Both the position numbers and the translations under genes were made by a program. Positions 51,213 to 60,507 of a stretch of 64,000 nucleotides of DNA are shown piece by piece. How positions within the stretch are numbered: the first letter of the stretch is position 1; each line of letters starts with the position of its first letter. The notes under the pieces were generated by a model that worked only from the letters and a program-made list of their open reading frames with translations, was not told where the DNA came from and did no database searches. This DNA comes from Chloroflexota bacterium. GTDB taxonomy: Bacteria; Chloroflexota; Anaerolineae; Anaerolineales; UBA11579. Where the stretch lies: positions 1 through 64,000 of the forward strand of contig VRUJ01000010.1 in NCBI GenBank assembly GCA_019456165.1, given 5' to 3'.

Positions 51213-52376
51213 ATGTCAATGACCCAGCGTGAAAGGGTACTTGCAACCATAAATCACCAAGAACCAGACCGAGTGCCTATTGTAATTGGGGCAAGCAATG
51301 CGACCGGAATTAAGATGAAGCCTTATCAAGGGTTGAAGAAATTACTTGGGGTAGATTCGGATGACGAATATATTTATGACTGGCCTGAACTTGGTACCGC
51401 CAGAATTGATGAACAAACAATGCTGCGCTTACACAGCGATGTGCGCGGGGTTTTAGACCGGCATCCAACATCAACTTATGTGCGCAATCGCAAACGTGAA
51501 ACCCACAGCCCATTCATTGATTCGTGGGGTTCTGGGCAGAAGGAAATCTCACCTGGAGAATGGTATCCAGGAATACACCCTTTGGCGGAAGCACAAACTA
51601 TCGACGAAATTGAAAATTACCCCTGGCCAGACATGGACGATCCAAGTCGGGTGACCCACGTCAAGGCACAGGCCAAAAGATTAGCAAATGAAAACCAATT
51701 CGCCATCATGGCTACGCCTTGGCTGCTCTTCCCCCTGGAGCGCGCTTTCGCCATGCAAGGGATGGATAAATTCTTAAAGAATTTGGCAAAATCGCCGGAT
51801 TTCGCCCAAGCGCTCTTACACAAGATCGCTGACTTATGCAAAACCTTAATGGGTCATTTTCTCGCAGAATTAGGGGATAGCGTTGATATTATCAAAATTG
51901 GTGATGACCTCGGGACCCAATCAAGTTTAATGATTTCGCCAACCATGTACCGCAAAATTCTCAAACCCATCCATGCGGATTACATCCAATTTATCAAAGA
52001 GCGAACTAAGGCTAAAGTCTTTTTCCACACAGATGGAGATGTTTTTCCACTAATCGATGACTTCATCGAGATTGGGGTGGATATTCTCAACCCGATCCAA
52101 ACTTCGGCTGGAAAAATGGCAAATCTCGAGGAATTGAAACTCCGTTTTGGGAAGAAGATAGTATTTTGTGGAGGCATCGACACACACCAATTATTACCCC
52201 ATGGCAGCCCAAAAGAGATTCGGGAAGAAGTCCGTCGAGTGATCAATATTTTAGCTCCCGGCGGCGGCTATATGGTAGCGGCAGTCCACACGATTATGGA
52301 TGATGTTCCACCAGATAATATCTTAGCGATGGTGGATGCCGTGGAGGAGTTTGGCTATTACCCGTTGAATTCCTAG
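51213..52376 (+). CDS. Uroporphyrinogen decarboxylase (URO-D) family protein, methyltransferase-like
   Basis: A TIM-barrel protein of 387 residues starting MSMTQRERVLATINHQEPDRVP, the hallmark opening of URO-D family proteins related to MtaA/MtbA and corrinoid-dependent methyltransferases rather than true HemE. Internal blocks: IKIGDDLGTQSSLMISPTMY, KVFFHTDGDVFPLIDDFIEI, KIVFCGGIDTHQLLPHGSPK. The His in FHTDG and Cys in FCGGID resemble zinc ligands of the methyltransferase group. I chose ATG 51213 because AGGAGA lies 9 bases upstream. A catabolic demethylation role is plausible but no corrinoid protein gene is adjacent. Confidence 0.8.
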   Translation: MSMTQRERVLATINHQEPDRVPIVIGASNATGIKMKPYQGLKKLLGVDSDDEYIYDWPELGTARIDEQTMLRLHSDVRGVLDRHPTSTYVRNRKRETHSPFIDSWGSGQKEISPGEWYPGIHPLAEAQTIDEIENYPWPDMDDPSRVTHVKAQAKRLANENQFAIMATPWLLFPLERAFAMQGMDKFLKNLAKSPDFAQALLHKIADLCKTLMGHFLAELGDSVDIIKIGDDLGTQSSLMISPTMYRKILKPIHADYIQFIKERTKAKVFFHTDGDVFPLIDDFIEIGVDILNPIQTSAGKMANLEELKLRFGKKIVFCGGIDTHQLLPHGSPKEIREEVRRVINILAPGGGYMVAAVHTIMDDVPPDNILAMVDAVEEFGYYPLNS

Positions 52377-52433
52377 TTGGTATCGACCAAACCCTATTGT
52401 CGTTAGGAGCGATACCAACGAGCGAAGAATCTC

Positions 52434-53051
52434 TTAAGCAAGCAGGCTATCTAAGATTTTCTTAGACTTCTGGTCAACCTCATCGTGAATGCTGCTGCCG
52501 TGGCTGTCCATAGTTACCACTACCGGGAATTCCTCGACTTGCAGAACCCAGATAGCTTCAGGTACTCCGAAATCCAACTTGTGCACACCCAACACTTCTT
52601 TGACAGATTGGGCGATTAATGTCGCAGCCCCCCCTATGGCGTGAAAATACACTCCGGGGACATCTCTGCACGCCGCCAACGTGTTTCCTGCCATACCGCC
52701 TTTACCAATAACGCCTTTGAGATTGAAATGCTGCATCACGCGTGCCTGGTAGGGCTCTTCGCGGGTGCTGGTGGTCGGTCCTGCTGCTACGAATTTGTAA
52801 TCTCCGCTGTCTAATCCGGCAACCACCGGACCACAGTGATAGATCACACCGCCTTCCAAAATTTGCTTAATAGCCTCGTAAACTTCCTGGTCGTCACCTT
52901 CTGGAGCGCGCTTCTTCTCGATAAATGTGTCGAAAATCCATTTGTGGACTGCATCCCGCCCGGTTAACATCGTACCATTGAGAGTTACTGAATCACCCAC
53001 CTTCAAGCTGCGGATGTGATCGTCACTTATAGGTATGGTTAATTTTTGCAT
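52434..53051 (-). CDS. Class I fumarate hydratase, beta subunit
   Basis: A 205-residue protein equivalent to the C-terminal half of class I fumarases: TIPISDDHIRSLKVGDSVTL, LTGRDAVHKWIFDTF, YHCGPVVAGLDSGDYKFVAA, GPTTSTREEPYQARVM, GKGGMAGNTLAACRDVPGVY and the closing EAIWVLQVEEFPVVVTMDSH. It supplies substrate-binding residues to the iron-sulfur alpha subunit. It lies 11 bases downstream of the alpha-subunit gene on the same strand. Together they interconvert fumarate and malate. The tartrate dehydratase subunits are close relatives, so substrate should be confirmed, but fumarase is the more common role. Confidence 0.9.
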   Translation of the reverse strand: MQKLTIPISDDHIRSLKVGDSVTLNGTMLTGRDAVHKWIFDTFIEKKRAPEGDDQEVYEAIKQILEGGVIYHCGPVVAGLDSGDYKFVAAGPTTSTREEPYQARVMQHFNLKGVIGKGGMAGNTLAACRDVPGVYFHAIGGAATLIAQSVKEVLGVHKLDFGVPEAIWVLQVEEFPVVVTMDSHGSSIHDEVDQKSKKILDSLLA

Positions 53052-53062
53052 TTTAGCTCCAA

Positions 53063-53935
53063 TTATGCGTATATAACATTATCACCAATTACCGTCATCT
53101 TCCGGCGGCGGTAAGCCCAGCACATGTAAGAAATGGATACAAAATAGCTGGCCGGCAGCCTATGCACGGCTTTAACTTTGGCACCCAAAACGGTTGTCTC
53201 ACCCCCAAAACCCATCGGTCCGATGCCCAGCTGGTTGGCTTGCTCAAACAAGGTATCTTCCAACGCTGCGAGTTCAGCATCAGGATTCTTATCATCTAGT
53301 TGGCGTAGCAGAGTTTCTTTGGAAGCAATGAAAGAAGAGCCGCGGTCGCCGCCAATTGCCACTCCCAATATGCCCGGTGCACAGCCTTTTCCCTGTGCCT
53401 GGTAAACCGCATCTAACACAACTCTACGCACGCCTTCCAGGTCGCGCCCGGCATCCAATTTGCTGTTCGGCAGTTTGTATTGTGCACCCACGTTTTCGCA
53501 GCCGCCCCCCTTGAGCATCAGATCTACAGACAATGTATTCCCTTCCATTTCTTCGAAATGGATCGTGGGGTAGTGTTCGTCTCCTGTATTGTCTCCGGTA
53601 TTCTTGCCAGTCACCGAGTTTACGGCATTTGGCCGCAAATATGTCAGCTTCGTAGCTTCAACAACCGCCTCCCGTATCTGAGCTTTCAGTTCAATTGTGC
53701 TCCAGCCCTGAGGATAATGTACGTAAAAGATTGGTGTGCCGGTATCCTGACATATGGGCGTGGATTTCTCACGTGCCAGCTCCACATTTTTCAATATCGT
53801 TTCCAAAGCTCCTCGGGATGCCGAGCTTGGCTCTTCCTTCTCCACTGATTCCCTCAAAGCTTTTTCCACATCCGGTGGCAAACTGGTAGCAGCCAAACGT
53901 ACTAATTCTAAAAATTTATCAGTCAAATTAAGCAT
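53063..53935 (-). CDS. Class I fumarate hydratase, alpha subunit (4Fe-4S)
   Basis: A 290-residue protein with the three cysteines expected to hold the [4Fe-4S] cluster: ICQDTGTPIFYVHYPQG, GGGCENVGAQYKL and GKGCAPGILGVAIGGDRGSS. PTIHFEEMEG and GPMGFGGETTVLGAKVKAV complete the catalytic set. The oxygen-sensitive cluster activates water for addition to fumarate. The split alpha/beta form is typical of anaerobes and many Chloroflexota. It is first in a two-gene operon; a purine-rich GGAGA lies a few bases upstream of the ATG. Confidence 0.92.
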   Translation of the reverse strand: MLNLTDKFLELVRLAATSLPPDVEKALRESVEKEEPSSASRGALETILKNVELAREKSTPICQDTGTPIFYVHYPQGWSTIELKAQIREAVVEATKLTYLRPNAVNSVTGKNTGDNTGDEHYPTIHFEEMEGNTLSVDLMLKGGGCENVGAQYKLPNSKLDAGRDLEGVRRVVLDAVYQAQGKGCAPGILGVAIGGDRGSSFIASKETLLRQLDDKNPDAELAALEDTLFEQANQLGIGPMGFGGETTVLGAKVKAVHRLPASYFVSISYMCWAYRRRKMTVIGDNVIYA

Positions 53936-54121
53936 AAAAAAAATCTCCTAAAACATATCTTAAGATGATAAATAGCATACATTGATCATATATGGTAATT
54001 GTTGACCAAGGATAATATATTTTCCAACAAATAAATAGTTACATCTGTCCTAAGATTTCAGAGGATATGGTCACATCCTTATTATAAGTTCACTATCTGC
54101 TCCAATATCTAATAATTGTCG

Positions 54122-54153
54122 AAAAAAAAAGGAGGAAGCCGGGGGCTTCCTCC
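54122..54153 (-). terminator. Rho-independent terminator of the ferredoxin gene
   Basis: GGAGGAAGCC (54131-54140) and GGCTTCCTCC (54144-54153) form a perfect 10-bp stem with a three-base loop, and the minus-strand transcript continues with nine U (54130-54122). It lies 29 bases after the ferredoxin stop codon. This is a very strong intrinsic terminator. Confidence 0.9.
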
Positions 54154-54181
54154 TCCACTCAAACTATATTTGACGGTCTAT

Positions 54182-54610
54182 TTAACCGCTTACGGCCTCT
54201 TCCCATCCATCCCAATATCCAGGGCCATCTTCAAAGAAATCGTAATTCGGTTTTGTGTCTGCGGTCAAATCAACGGCCTCACCAGCTTCCAATACTTTGG
54301 TACTGGCAAGTTTTACCGTCTGACCGTGATGGTTTTCACCTTCCCAGGGGGTATCAAATCCGGCAGTGCCTGCTGGCATGCTCTGGACTTCGTCACCCAT
54401 GGCTTCAAATGCATCGGGAACTTCGTCTTCGGTGAAGATTGCCTCGTAAGGACATTCAGGGATGCACGCGCCGCAGTCGATGCAGGTATCCGGGTCGATG
54501 TAATACCAGGGCCACTTGTCTTGTGGGTTTCCCGGAACTATACATTCAACCGGGCAAACATCCACGCAACCACCGTCACGCAAGCACAGGCTGGTAATAA
54601 TATAGGTCAT
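54182..54610 (-). CDS. Ferredoxin with two Fe-S sites and a C-terminal extension
   Basis: A 142-residue protein. The N-terminal half resembles seven-iron ferredoxins: C9-x5-C15-x3-C19-P with C23, then DTCIDCGACIPECPYEAIF with the CxxCxxCxxxCP site. Compared with Azotobacter FdI the first motif lacks the second Cys, which suggests a [3Fe-4S] plus [4Fe-4S] arrangement. An acidic tail of about 75 residues (EGENHHGQTVKLASTKVLEA ... DGWEEAVSG) has no known fold that I recognise. It is strongly terminated and stands alone upstream of superoxide dismutase in the same direction. It could donate electrons to the island P450s, but nothing in the sequence shows this. Confidence 0.85.
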   Translation of the reverse strand: MTYIITSLCLRDGGCVDVCPVECIVPGNPQDKWPWYYIDPDTCIDCGACIPECPYEAIFTEDEVPDAFEAMGDEVQSMPAGTAGFDTPWEGENHHGQTVKLASTKVLEAGEAVDLTADTKPNYDFFEDGPGYWDGWEEAVSG

Positions 54611-54653
54611 AATGTGTTCCTCCGTAGTAATCTATGATATTAGTATTTTATTA

Positions 54654-55259
54654 TTAACCATCAAATCGCTGGGCGACCTCGTCCCAATTGACAACGTTCC
54701 ACCAAGCTGAGATGTAATCTCCGCGGCGATTTTGGTAATTCAAATAATATGCATGCTCCCAAACATCCAAGCCTAGGAGCGGGGTTAGGCCGTCTGACAA
54801 AGGACTATCCTGGTTAGGAGTCGAGCCAACTGTCAAAGTACCGTCGGAATCTTTGCTCAACCAGGCCCAACCGCTACCAAAACGGGTAGCTGCAGCCTTG
54901 GCGAACTTTTCTTTGAAACCAGCATAATCTCCGAATGCAGATTTGATGGCGTCCGCTAATGCTCCGGAGGGTTCTCCTCCGCCATCTGGAGACATACTTG
55001 TCCAAAACAATCCATGATTTACAAATCCCCCGCCATTGTTGCGTACTGCTGTGCGGACTTCAGATGGAAGACTTTCGAGGGTTTGGAGCAATTCCTCGGC
55101 AGATTTTCCAGCTAAATCGCTGTGATTTTCAAGTGCAGCGTTCAGGTTGTTTGTATACCCCTGGTGATGCTTGCTGTGATGAATCTCCATTGTGCGTGCA
55201 TCGATGTGTGGTTCTAATGCATGATATGCGTAAGGTAGGTTTGGTAGGCTAAAAACCAT
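54654..55259 (-). CDS. Superoxide dismutase, Fe/Mn family
   Basis: A 201-residue SOD. Metal ligands are visible as His27 region ([12 protein letters not shown]), His in FVNHGLFW, and the [19 protein letters not shown] Asp/His block. NNGGGFVNH and the Gln/Asp pattern later in the chain favour the Mn or cambialistic type, but metal choice cannot be settled by eye. It destroys superoxide in the cytoplasm. The gene lies 43 bases upstream of the ferredoxin gene on the same strand, so they may share a promoter with the ferredoxin terminator closing the unit. Confidence 0.95.
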   Translation of the reverse strand: MVFSLPNLPYAYHALEPHIDARTMEIHHSKHHQGYTNNLNAALENHSDLAGKSAEELLQTLESLPSEVRTAVRNNGGGFVNHGLFWTSMSPDGGGEPSGALADAIKSAFGDYAGFKEKFAKAAATRFGSGWAWLSKDSDGTLTVGSTPNQDSPLSDGLTPLLGLDVWEHAYYLNYQNRRGDYISAWWNVVNWDEVAQRFDG

Positions 55260-55392
55260 TGATTCTCACCTCATTATGGATGGATATTCGGCAAGGGAGT
55301 GAATGAATAACGAATCCCTTGCTGTAGGATATAATTCTGGCTGGATTCTAGCCTCCCTAGCGATGTTTGTCAAGAAAGCATAAAGATTACGC

Positions 55393-56331
55393 ATGGATAC
55401 TAAAATTAAACCCCCACGAATACCGCCTCTGCTGGCGATAATGGTCGGTATCTTTGCGGCTTCAACTGCCTCAATTTTTATTCGATATGCTCAAGACCTC
55501 GGTAATTCGCTGGTTATCGCGGCTTACAGATTATCCATCGCAACTCTAGTGCTATCCCCGATTGCCTTAACAAAGTACCGCTGGGAATTAAGAAAAATAT
55601 CACTTAGGAACTTTCTGCTAGGAATACTCTCTGGGGTTTTCCTAGCCTTGCACTTCGCAGCGTGGATCTCTTCACTCGAATATACTACCGTAGCCAGTTC
55701 TGTGGTGTTTGTTTCCACTGCTCCACTATGGGTGGTATTGGTTTCAATAATTACCCTGCGCGAATCGGTTTCACAAGAAGTGGTGGTAGGCTTAATGATT
55801 GCTATGCTGGGCAGTTTGGTTGTTGGGATTAGTGATTCGTGTAATATCTCTGATCTGGGTATAACTTGCCCTCCTTTAGCAGAGTTCATTCGAGGTGAAG
55901 CATTTCTGGGAGATATATTAGCTCTAATTGGGGCAGTCATGGCTGCAGGATATTTAATTATCGGAAGGAATTTACGCGCCAAAACATCTTTGATCCCCTA
56001 CATCTTCATTGTGTATGGCATTGCCGCTTTGACTCTAGTCACTTTAGCAGTCGGCTCAGGCCAGCCACTAACCGGTTATCCAGGAAACTTTTATGTGTGG
56101 GTGATCCTGCTCGCATTGATACCTCAACTATTGGGGCATACTACCTATAATTGGGCTTTGCGATACCTTTCTGCAGCCATTGTCTCGATAACATTACTGA
56201 GTGAGCCAATTGGATCTACAGTTTTAGCTTACTTTTTCCTGCACGAAGCTCCTACCATTTTGAAGCTGTTTGGTGCTATACTCATCTTGGTAGGAATCTA
56301 CGTTGCCTCGAGAAAACAAAGCAAATATTAA
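55393..56331 (+). CDS. EamA/DMT-family transporter
   Basis: A 312-residue protein with ten hydrophobic helices in two EamA repeats: the first includes ASTASIFIRYAQDLGNSLVI and the second ALIGAVMAAGYLIIGRNLRA, with YNWALRYLSAAIVSITLLSE near the end. The family exports metabolites such as amino acids, sugars or drugs. It has TATAAT at about 55330 upstream. The next gene follows after 32 bases with a GGAGAT, so co-transcription is possible. Substrate unknown. Confidence 0.88.
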   Translation: MDTKIKPPRIPPLLAIMVGIFAASTASIFIRYAQDLGNSLVIAAYRLSIATLVLSPIALTKYRWELRKISLRNFLLGILSGVFLALHFAAWISSLEYTTVASSVVFVSTAPLWVVLVSIITLRESVSQEVVVGLMIAMLGSLVVGISDSCNISDLGITCPPLAEFIRGEAFLGDILALIGAVMAAGYLIIGRNLRAKTSLIPYIFIVYGIAALTLVTLAVGSGQPLTGYPGNFYVWVILLALIPQLLGHTTYNWALRYLSAAIVSITLLSEPIGSTVLAYFFLHEAPTILKLFGAILILVGIYVASRKQSKY

Positions 56332-56363
56332 GTATTGAAAACGTATACTATTAGGAGATTACT

Positions 56364-56846
56364 ATGCAAATCCGCTGCTATAAATGCCACACTCCTTTTG
56401 ATTTCAAAAAGGATGAGATCCACGCAGCATTAGACGAGATCACATCAAAGGGGCATAAATATTACAATGCCCATTGCCCGCGCTGCCGCAGAGTAAATAA
56501 ACTGCCAAAGAAACAGCTTCGACGTTGGGCACCGACCTGGAAACCATCCCAAAAACCGCTAGCGGCGAAAGCCAGGATTGAGAAAAAAGTTGTTAAACCG
56601 AAAGTATCCACTGCAAAAGCAACCAAAGAGAAGAAACCCAAAACAACTAAAACAAAGACAGCCAAAAGCAAGTCGGCAAAACCTAAAACCAAAAAAGCCC
56701 CTGCTAAATCCAATAAAACACCGGCAAAATCGACTACGACCAAAACAGAGGATAAAAAGGCAGCCAAGGCAAAGACTACTAAAACTAAAACCACCAAGAA
56801 AAAGACAAAGAAATCAGCGAAACCAAAAACCAAGGCGAAGAAGTAA
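56364..56846 (+). CDS. Zinc-ribbon protein with histone-H1-like Lys/Ala/Thr tail
   Basis: A 160-residue protein. The first 55 residues form a small zinc ribbon with two CxxC pairs (RCYKCHTPFDF and HCPRCRRVNKL). From about residue 65 the chain is almost only Lys, Thr, Ala, Pro and Ser in repeats of the type KTKTAKSKSAKPKTK and TPAKSTTTKTEDKKAAK, extremely basic and disordered, like the C-terminal tail of histone H1 and bacterial H1-like proteins (HctB, AlgP). Likely binds DNA or RNA non-specifically while the ribbon adds a specific contact. GGAGAT at 56353-56358 sets the ATG. Confidence 0.75.
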   Translation: MQIRCYKCHTPFDFKKDEIHAALDEITSKGHKYYNAHCPRCRRVNKLPKKQLRRWAPTWKPSQKPLAAKARIEKKVVKPKVSTAKATKEKKPKTTKTKTAKSKSAKPKTKKAPAKSNKTPAKSTTTKTEDKKAAKAKTTKTKTTKKKTKKSAKPKTKAKK

Positions 56847-56887
56847 ACATTACCTTATCAGGTTTGAAGATTTATTTAGAGAACAAC

Positions 56888-57490
56888 ATGACCAAAGACG
56901 ATGGGAATAACCAGGATAGTCTGAAACCGAACGAGATCCTGATCGCCGAATTTGAATACAGTTCAAATGTCACCCTGCAATCTAATGAAGAGTTCAGCAG
57001 AGTGACTAATCTCTACCTGGTTGCTTTAGGAAGTGTTGTGGTGGGAATATTGGGATTGAATACCGACAACTTCAATATTGATTATCTTAATCGTGGACTA
57101 TCATTAATTGCTGGATTCTTCAGTTTATTCAGTCTTCTTATTATTGCCCAGTTAGCCAGGGTGCGATTTACCTGGTTTGATAGCATCGAGGCGATGAAAA
57201 AGATCAAGGAGTATTACCTGGAAGAACACCCCGAGCTTAATCAAGCCTTCCATTGGAATGATTTACCCAAAAAATCTAGGCTTGGGAACAGTTCATCTTT
57301 GTGGGCAATTTTTATTTCAATCATAGGCAGTGTAACTGCTATGTTCAGTGTCTTTTTCGCGAGCATAAGCGACGAAAATCGGGAGTTCCTGCCCGGGATA
57401 ATTGCAGGTGTAATATTCTTAATTGTTCAGATAATTGTTTATATCATTGGGTTGCGCGATAAAAAATCTACAGTTGAAAATTCAAGGTAG
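56888..57490 (+). CDS. Four-helix membrane protein of unknown function
   Basis: A 200-residue protein. A soluble N-terminus (NEILIAEFEYSSNVTLQSNE) is followed by two hydrophobic helices (VTNLYLVALGSVVVGILGL and SLIAGFFSLFSLLIIAQL), a charged loop with two aromatic-acid stretches (RFTWFDSIEAMKKIKEYYLE), and two more helices (LWAIFISIIGSVTAMFSVFF, IIAGVIFLIVQIIVYIIGL). The pattern of two helical hairpins around a central cytosolic loop recalls SLATT-like proteins, but no family motif is certain. ATG 56888 is preferred over a TTG 24 bases upstream. Function unknown. Confidence 0.65.
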   Translation: MTKDDGNNQDSLKPNEILIAEFEYSSNVTLQSNEEFSRVTNLYLVALGSVVVGILGLNTDNFNIDYLNRGLSLIAGFFSLFSLLIIAQLARVRFTWFDSIEAMKKIKEYYLEEHPELNQAFHWNDLPKKSRLGNSSSLWAIFISIIGSVTAMFSVFFASISDENREFLPGIIAGVIFLIVQIIVYIIGLRDKKSTVENSR

Positions 57491-57582
57491 TATTGGTCTA
57501 ATCAAAACAAAGACTTAAATGCGGGATTAACCAAACAGGGTTTAACATCGCTACTAGGATCAATATAACCAGAGGAAGAACG

Positions 57583-60465
57583 ATGCCTGATCTTAATAAT
57601 TCTGAAGCTATCGACATCTTGCTGCGCAAACTAGAATCTAAAGAAGCCGCCACCAGATTTAAGGCCATAGAAGAGCTTGGCAAAATGGATAGCAGCAGGT
57701 ATGAAATTGTGCGCGGATTAGAAAATATTGCCATCCATGATAAGAGCAAAAAGGTCCGTGACTCTGCAATTTCGGCGCTGGCCTCACAGGCCAACCGAAG
57801 CTTAATCCAGCAAAGTTCCACCGTATCCAGGCATTACCGGGAATTAATTATTGCCCACATGAAACGCTGGGAGGCGGATGGGCTGATAAGTCCCGAACAA
57901 TCAATTGTGCTCCAGGGGCGTTACAATTTCGACCTTCAACCAAGTCTCGGTAAATCTAAGGTACCCATCCAAACTATCAGCCAGAAACCACCACAAGCCA
58001 AACAAAGTATTGGGGAAATATTACTAAGCGAATCCACGATCAAGACTGCATTATATCTGGGAGCGTTTTTCGTTATCGCCGCCTCCTTCATCTTCGCGGC
58101 TGTAATTGAGAACTTGAGGATTCCAATTCTCCTTGGAAATACGGCCATATTCTTGGGAGCATCAATAGCCCTGCGCAAAAGGCTGCCACAGGCTAGTTTT
58201 GTTCTGTTTATAATTTTTTCATTCATGCTGATTACCGATGCCTCGGTGATTGAAGAAGCCCTCAATTTGTCACCCAGCCAGGATGCGCCATATTGGTTTT
58301 TCGTGACTGTATTTCTAGCAATCATATGGGGGGCCAGCACGATTGGTTTTCAATCTCCCTTTTTCAGCTTAGCCGCGCTCGCTGCCCTCAGCTTTACCGG
58401 AATTCATCTTGGGAACTGGACGAATGGCTCTAGCCATGTGACGCACCTATTTTTGATCTTGATCGCATACGTAGGTCTATTCGGTAGCCGTTGGTTGCAA
58501 AGTTGGAAAGACAGCGCTTTTGCTAGACCGTTATTTCTTTTAACCCAACTTCAAATTTGGCTGACAATGTTGGTTTCTCTAATTAGTGTGGCGGCTTTCG
58601 CTGCTGGTCGAACAAATTTGGCAGACACCTGGTGGTTGCTGGTCAGCTTGAATTGGTTACTTGCCGCTGGTTTTTTCGTGGCGAGCAATATCATCTTCCC
58701 GGCAAAGATTCTCGCATATTTCGCAGTCGCCAGCTTACTTCCTGTCGCCTGGTACTTCATGAGTACTTTTTCTCCCAATGATACAACCGTAATGATCTTT
58801 ACCTGGGTTTGGGCAAGTCTTTTCGCACTGAGCAGCGAATTTGTTCGGAACATTAAACGCGTCGTGGGGGAAGTGTATTCGCGTCCATTATTAATTGCCA
58901 CCGCACCGCTATATTTTTACTCAATCGGTTTGGCAAGTTCTTCAGGATCGTCGGTTTCCCTTTTCTCAACTTTTTTAGTTATTGCTATGGTTTATGCTTG
59001 GCTCCACTTCCGAAGGCCGCGGCATATTATTTGGTTTTCTAGTCTGTTTTTGTCATTTCTCGCGTATCTAATATTTTTTACCTTACCAATAATGGATAAC
59101 CTTATATTTTTTCCGGGGTTCGTACTCTTATGGCCCACTCCTGTATTCCTGGCAATTGACATCGCAGCCAGAAAATCATTTCAGTTGGGTCCAGTCTGGT
59201 ATATTTCTCCTCGCGTAATGGGTGTTTTCATAGGCGCAATAAATTTATTAGTATTAGTTATTGACGGGTCTTACGATCCGATGAGGGTGGGGTTTGCTTA
59301 TCTAATCTATGCTGCTGTGGTATATGTTTATGCGATCTTAGACAAGACTCCAAAGCTAGGTTATTTGGCTTCAGCCATTCTAACAATTTCAACGCTTTAT
59401 TTCCTGGATTATTTTGGGGAGACAGCTTTGATGGCTTACCTGATCAGCCTGGCAAGCATCTACTACGTAACCGGCATCTTCCTCGGCGCGCGTCTAAAAG
59501 TTACCAATTGGGCGGAGGTCTTGCGCCAGAGTGGTCTAGCATTGGCATTATTGGTCTCGGTCTTGGCACCTGCCATTGGAGGCCTTGCCAGCATCGTTAG
59601 TATCGCCCTGACAGCATTATTATTCGCTGCTGAGGCTTTTTCACAGCGCAAGGATTGGGCTGGTTTTGCCGCTCAATTGCTGCTATTAGGCGCTTATTTC
59701 CGCGCCTTATTTGAATATGATGAAACTGAGCTGATTTTCTTCGCGGTGGGAATATTCATTTATTATCTGTTGGGATTCATACCTATAAGATTGAGAAGGC
59801 CAGAAAGATGGTCTGATTTGATGCGCGCCAGCGGTTTAACCTTTGGTGTAATTCTTTCACTCATAGCTCTGTTTTACGGAGGAGTAGGGGCAATAGTGAG
59901 CGTAACACTTGTTGCCGCAGCCTTCACCATCGAGGCTTTTTACCGTAAGGATGTAATGTTTGGATTTCCTGCCAATCTTTTTTATCTTGAAGCGTACTTC
60001 CTGGCTCTTTCCGCTATGGATATCTCGCAACCACAATTTTATTCGATAGGAGCGGCGAGCTTGGGAATCGTCATGCATTACCTCCTTGCAAAGAGGAAAA
60101 TTAATACTGCCGCGTTCATTACTGGAATGCTCTCACAGCTCATCTTATTGAGCACAACATATCTTCAAATGATCTCTACCGGAGAATTCCAATACTTCTT
60201 TATCCTATTCTTCCAATCTTTGGCCGTGATAGCTTATGGAACTATATTGCGTTCTCGCAGTTTGGTCTTCACGCCGGGTGCATTCTTAGTTTTAGCCGTC
60301 GTGAGTATTATCTTTGACGCTCTTTCAGATTTGGGATCTTTATTTATCATATGCGGAACCGGATTTTCATTGTTGGCATTTGGTATTATTGCCCTGACTC
60401 TACGAGAGCGATTTTCAAAACTTAAGGAAGACATTGAAGAAAAAACTGGAGATTGGCAAGCTTGA
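57583..60465 (+). CDS. Giant polytopic membrane protein with N-terminal HEAT-like repeats
   Basis: A 960-residue protein. Residues 1-75 look like two HEAT/PBS-type helical repeats (LLRKLESKEAATRFKAIEEL, then RDSAISALASQANR). A short cytosolic linker (to about 145) includes a segment YRELIIAHMKRWEADGLISP typical of the DUF2157 N-terminus, with VLQGRYNFD. The rest holds more than twenty hydrophobic helices, as in DUF2157/DUF2339-type proteins of unknown function. The combination of HEAT-like repeats and this membrane domain is not one I recognise. GGAAGAACG precedes the ATG. It may be a scaffold or envelope-stress protein; that is a guess. Confidence 0.7.
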   Translation: MPDLNNSEAIDILLRKLESKEAATRFKAIEELGKMDSSRYEIVRGLENIAIHDKSKKVRDSAISALASQANRSLIQQSSTVSRHYRELIIAHMKRWEADGLISPEQSIVLQGRYNFDLQPSLGKSKVPIQTISQKPPQAKQSIGEILLSESTIKTALYLGAFFVIAASFIFAAVIENLRIPILLGNTAIFLGASIALRKRLPQASFVLFIIFSFMLITDASVIEEALNLSPSQDAPYWFFVTVFLAIIWGASTIGFQSPFFSLAALAALSFTGIHLGNWTNGSSHVTHLFLILIAYVGLFGSRWLQSWKDSAFARPLFLLTQLQIWLTMLVSLISVAAFAAGRTNLADTWWLLVSLNWLLAAGFFVASNIIFPAKILAYFAVASLLPVAWYFMSTFSPNDTTVMIFTWVWASLFALSSEFVRNIKRVVGEVYSRPLLIATAPLYFYSIGLASSSGSSVSLFSTFLVIAMVYAWLHFRRPRHIIWFSSLFLSFLAYLIFFTLPIMDNLIFFPGFVLLWPTPVFLAIDIAARKSFQLGPVWYISPRVMGVFIGAINLLVLVIDGSYDPMRVGFAYLIYAAVVYVYAILDKTPKLGYLASAILTISTLYFLDYFGETALMAYLISLASIYYVTGIFLGARLKVTNWAEVLRQSGLALALLVSVLAPAIGGLASIVSIALTALLFAAEAFSQRKDWAGFAAQLLLLGAYFRALFEYDETELIFFAVGIFIYYLLGFIPIRLRRPERWSDLMRASGLTFGVILSLIALFYGGVGAIVSVTLVAAAFTIEAFYRKDVMFGFPANLFYLEAYFLALSAMDISQPQFYSIGAASLGIVMHYLLAKRKINTAAFITGMLSQLILLSTTYLQMISTGEFQYFFILFFQSLAVIAYGTILRSRSLVFTPGAFLVLAVVSIIFDALSDLGSLFIICGTGFSLLAFGIIALTLRERFSKLKEDIEEKTGDWQA

Positions 60466-60507
60466 TTGTGGGGCTTGAGGTTTTAGGGTTGGTGGTATAC
60501 TCTTTCA

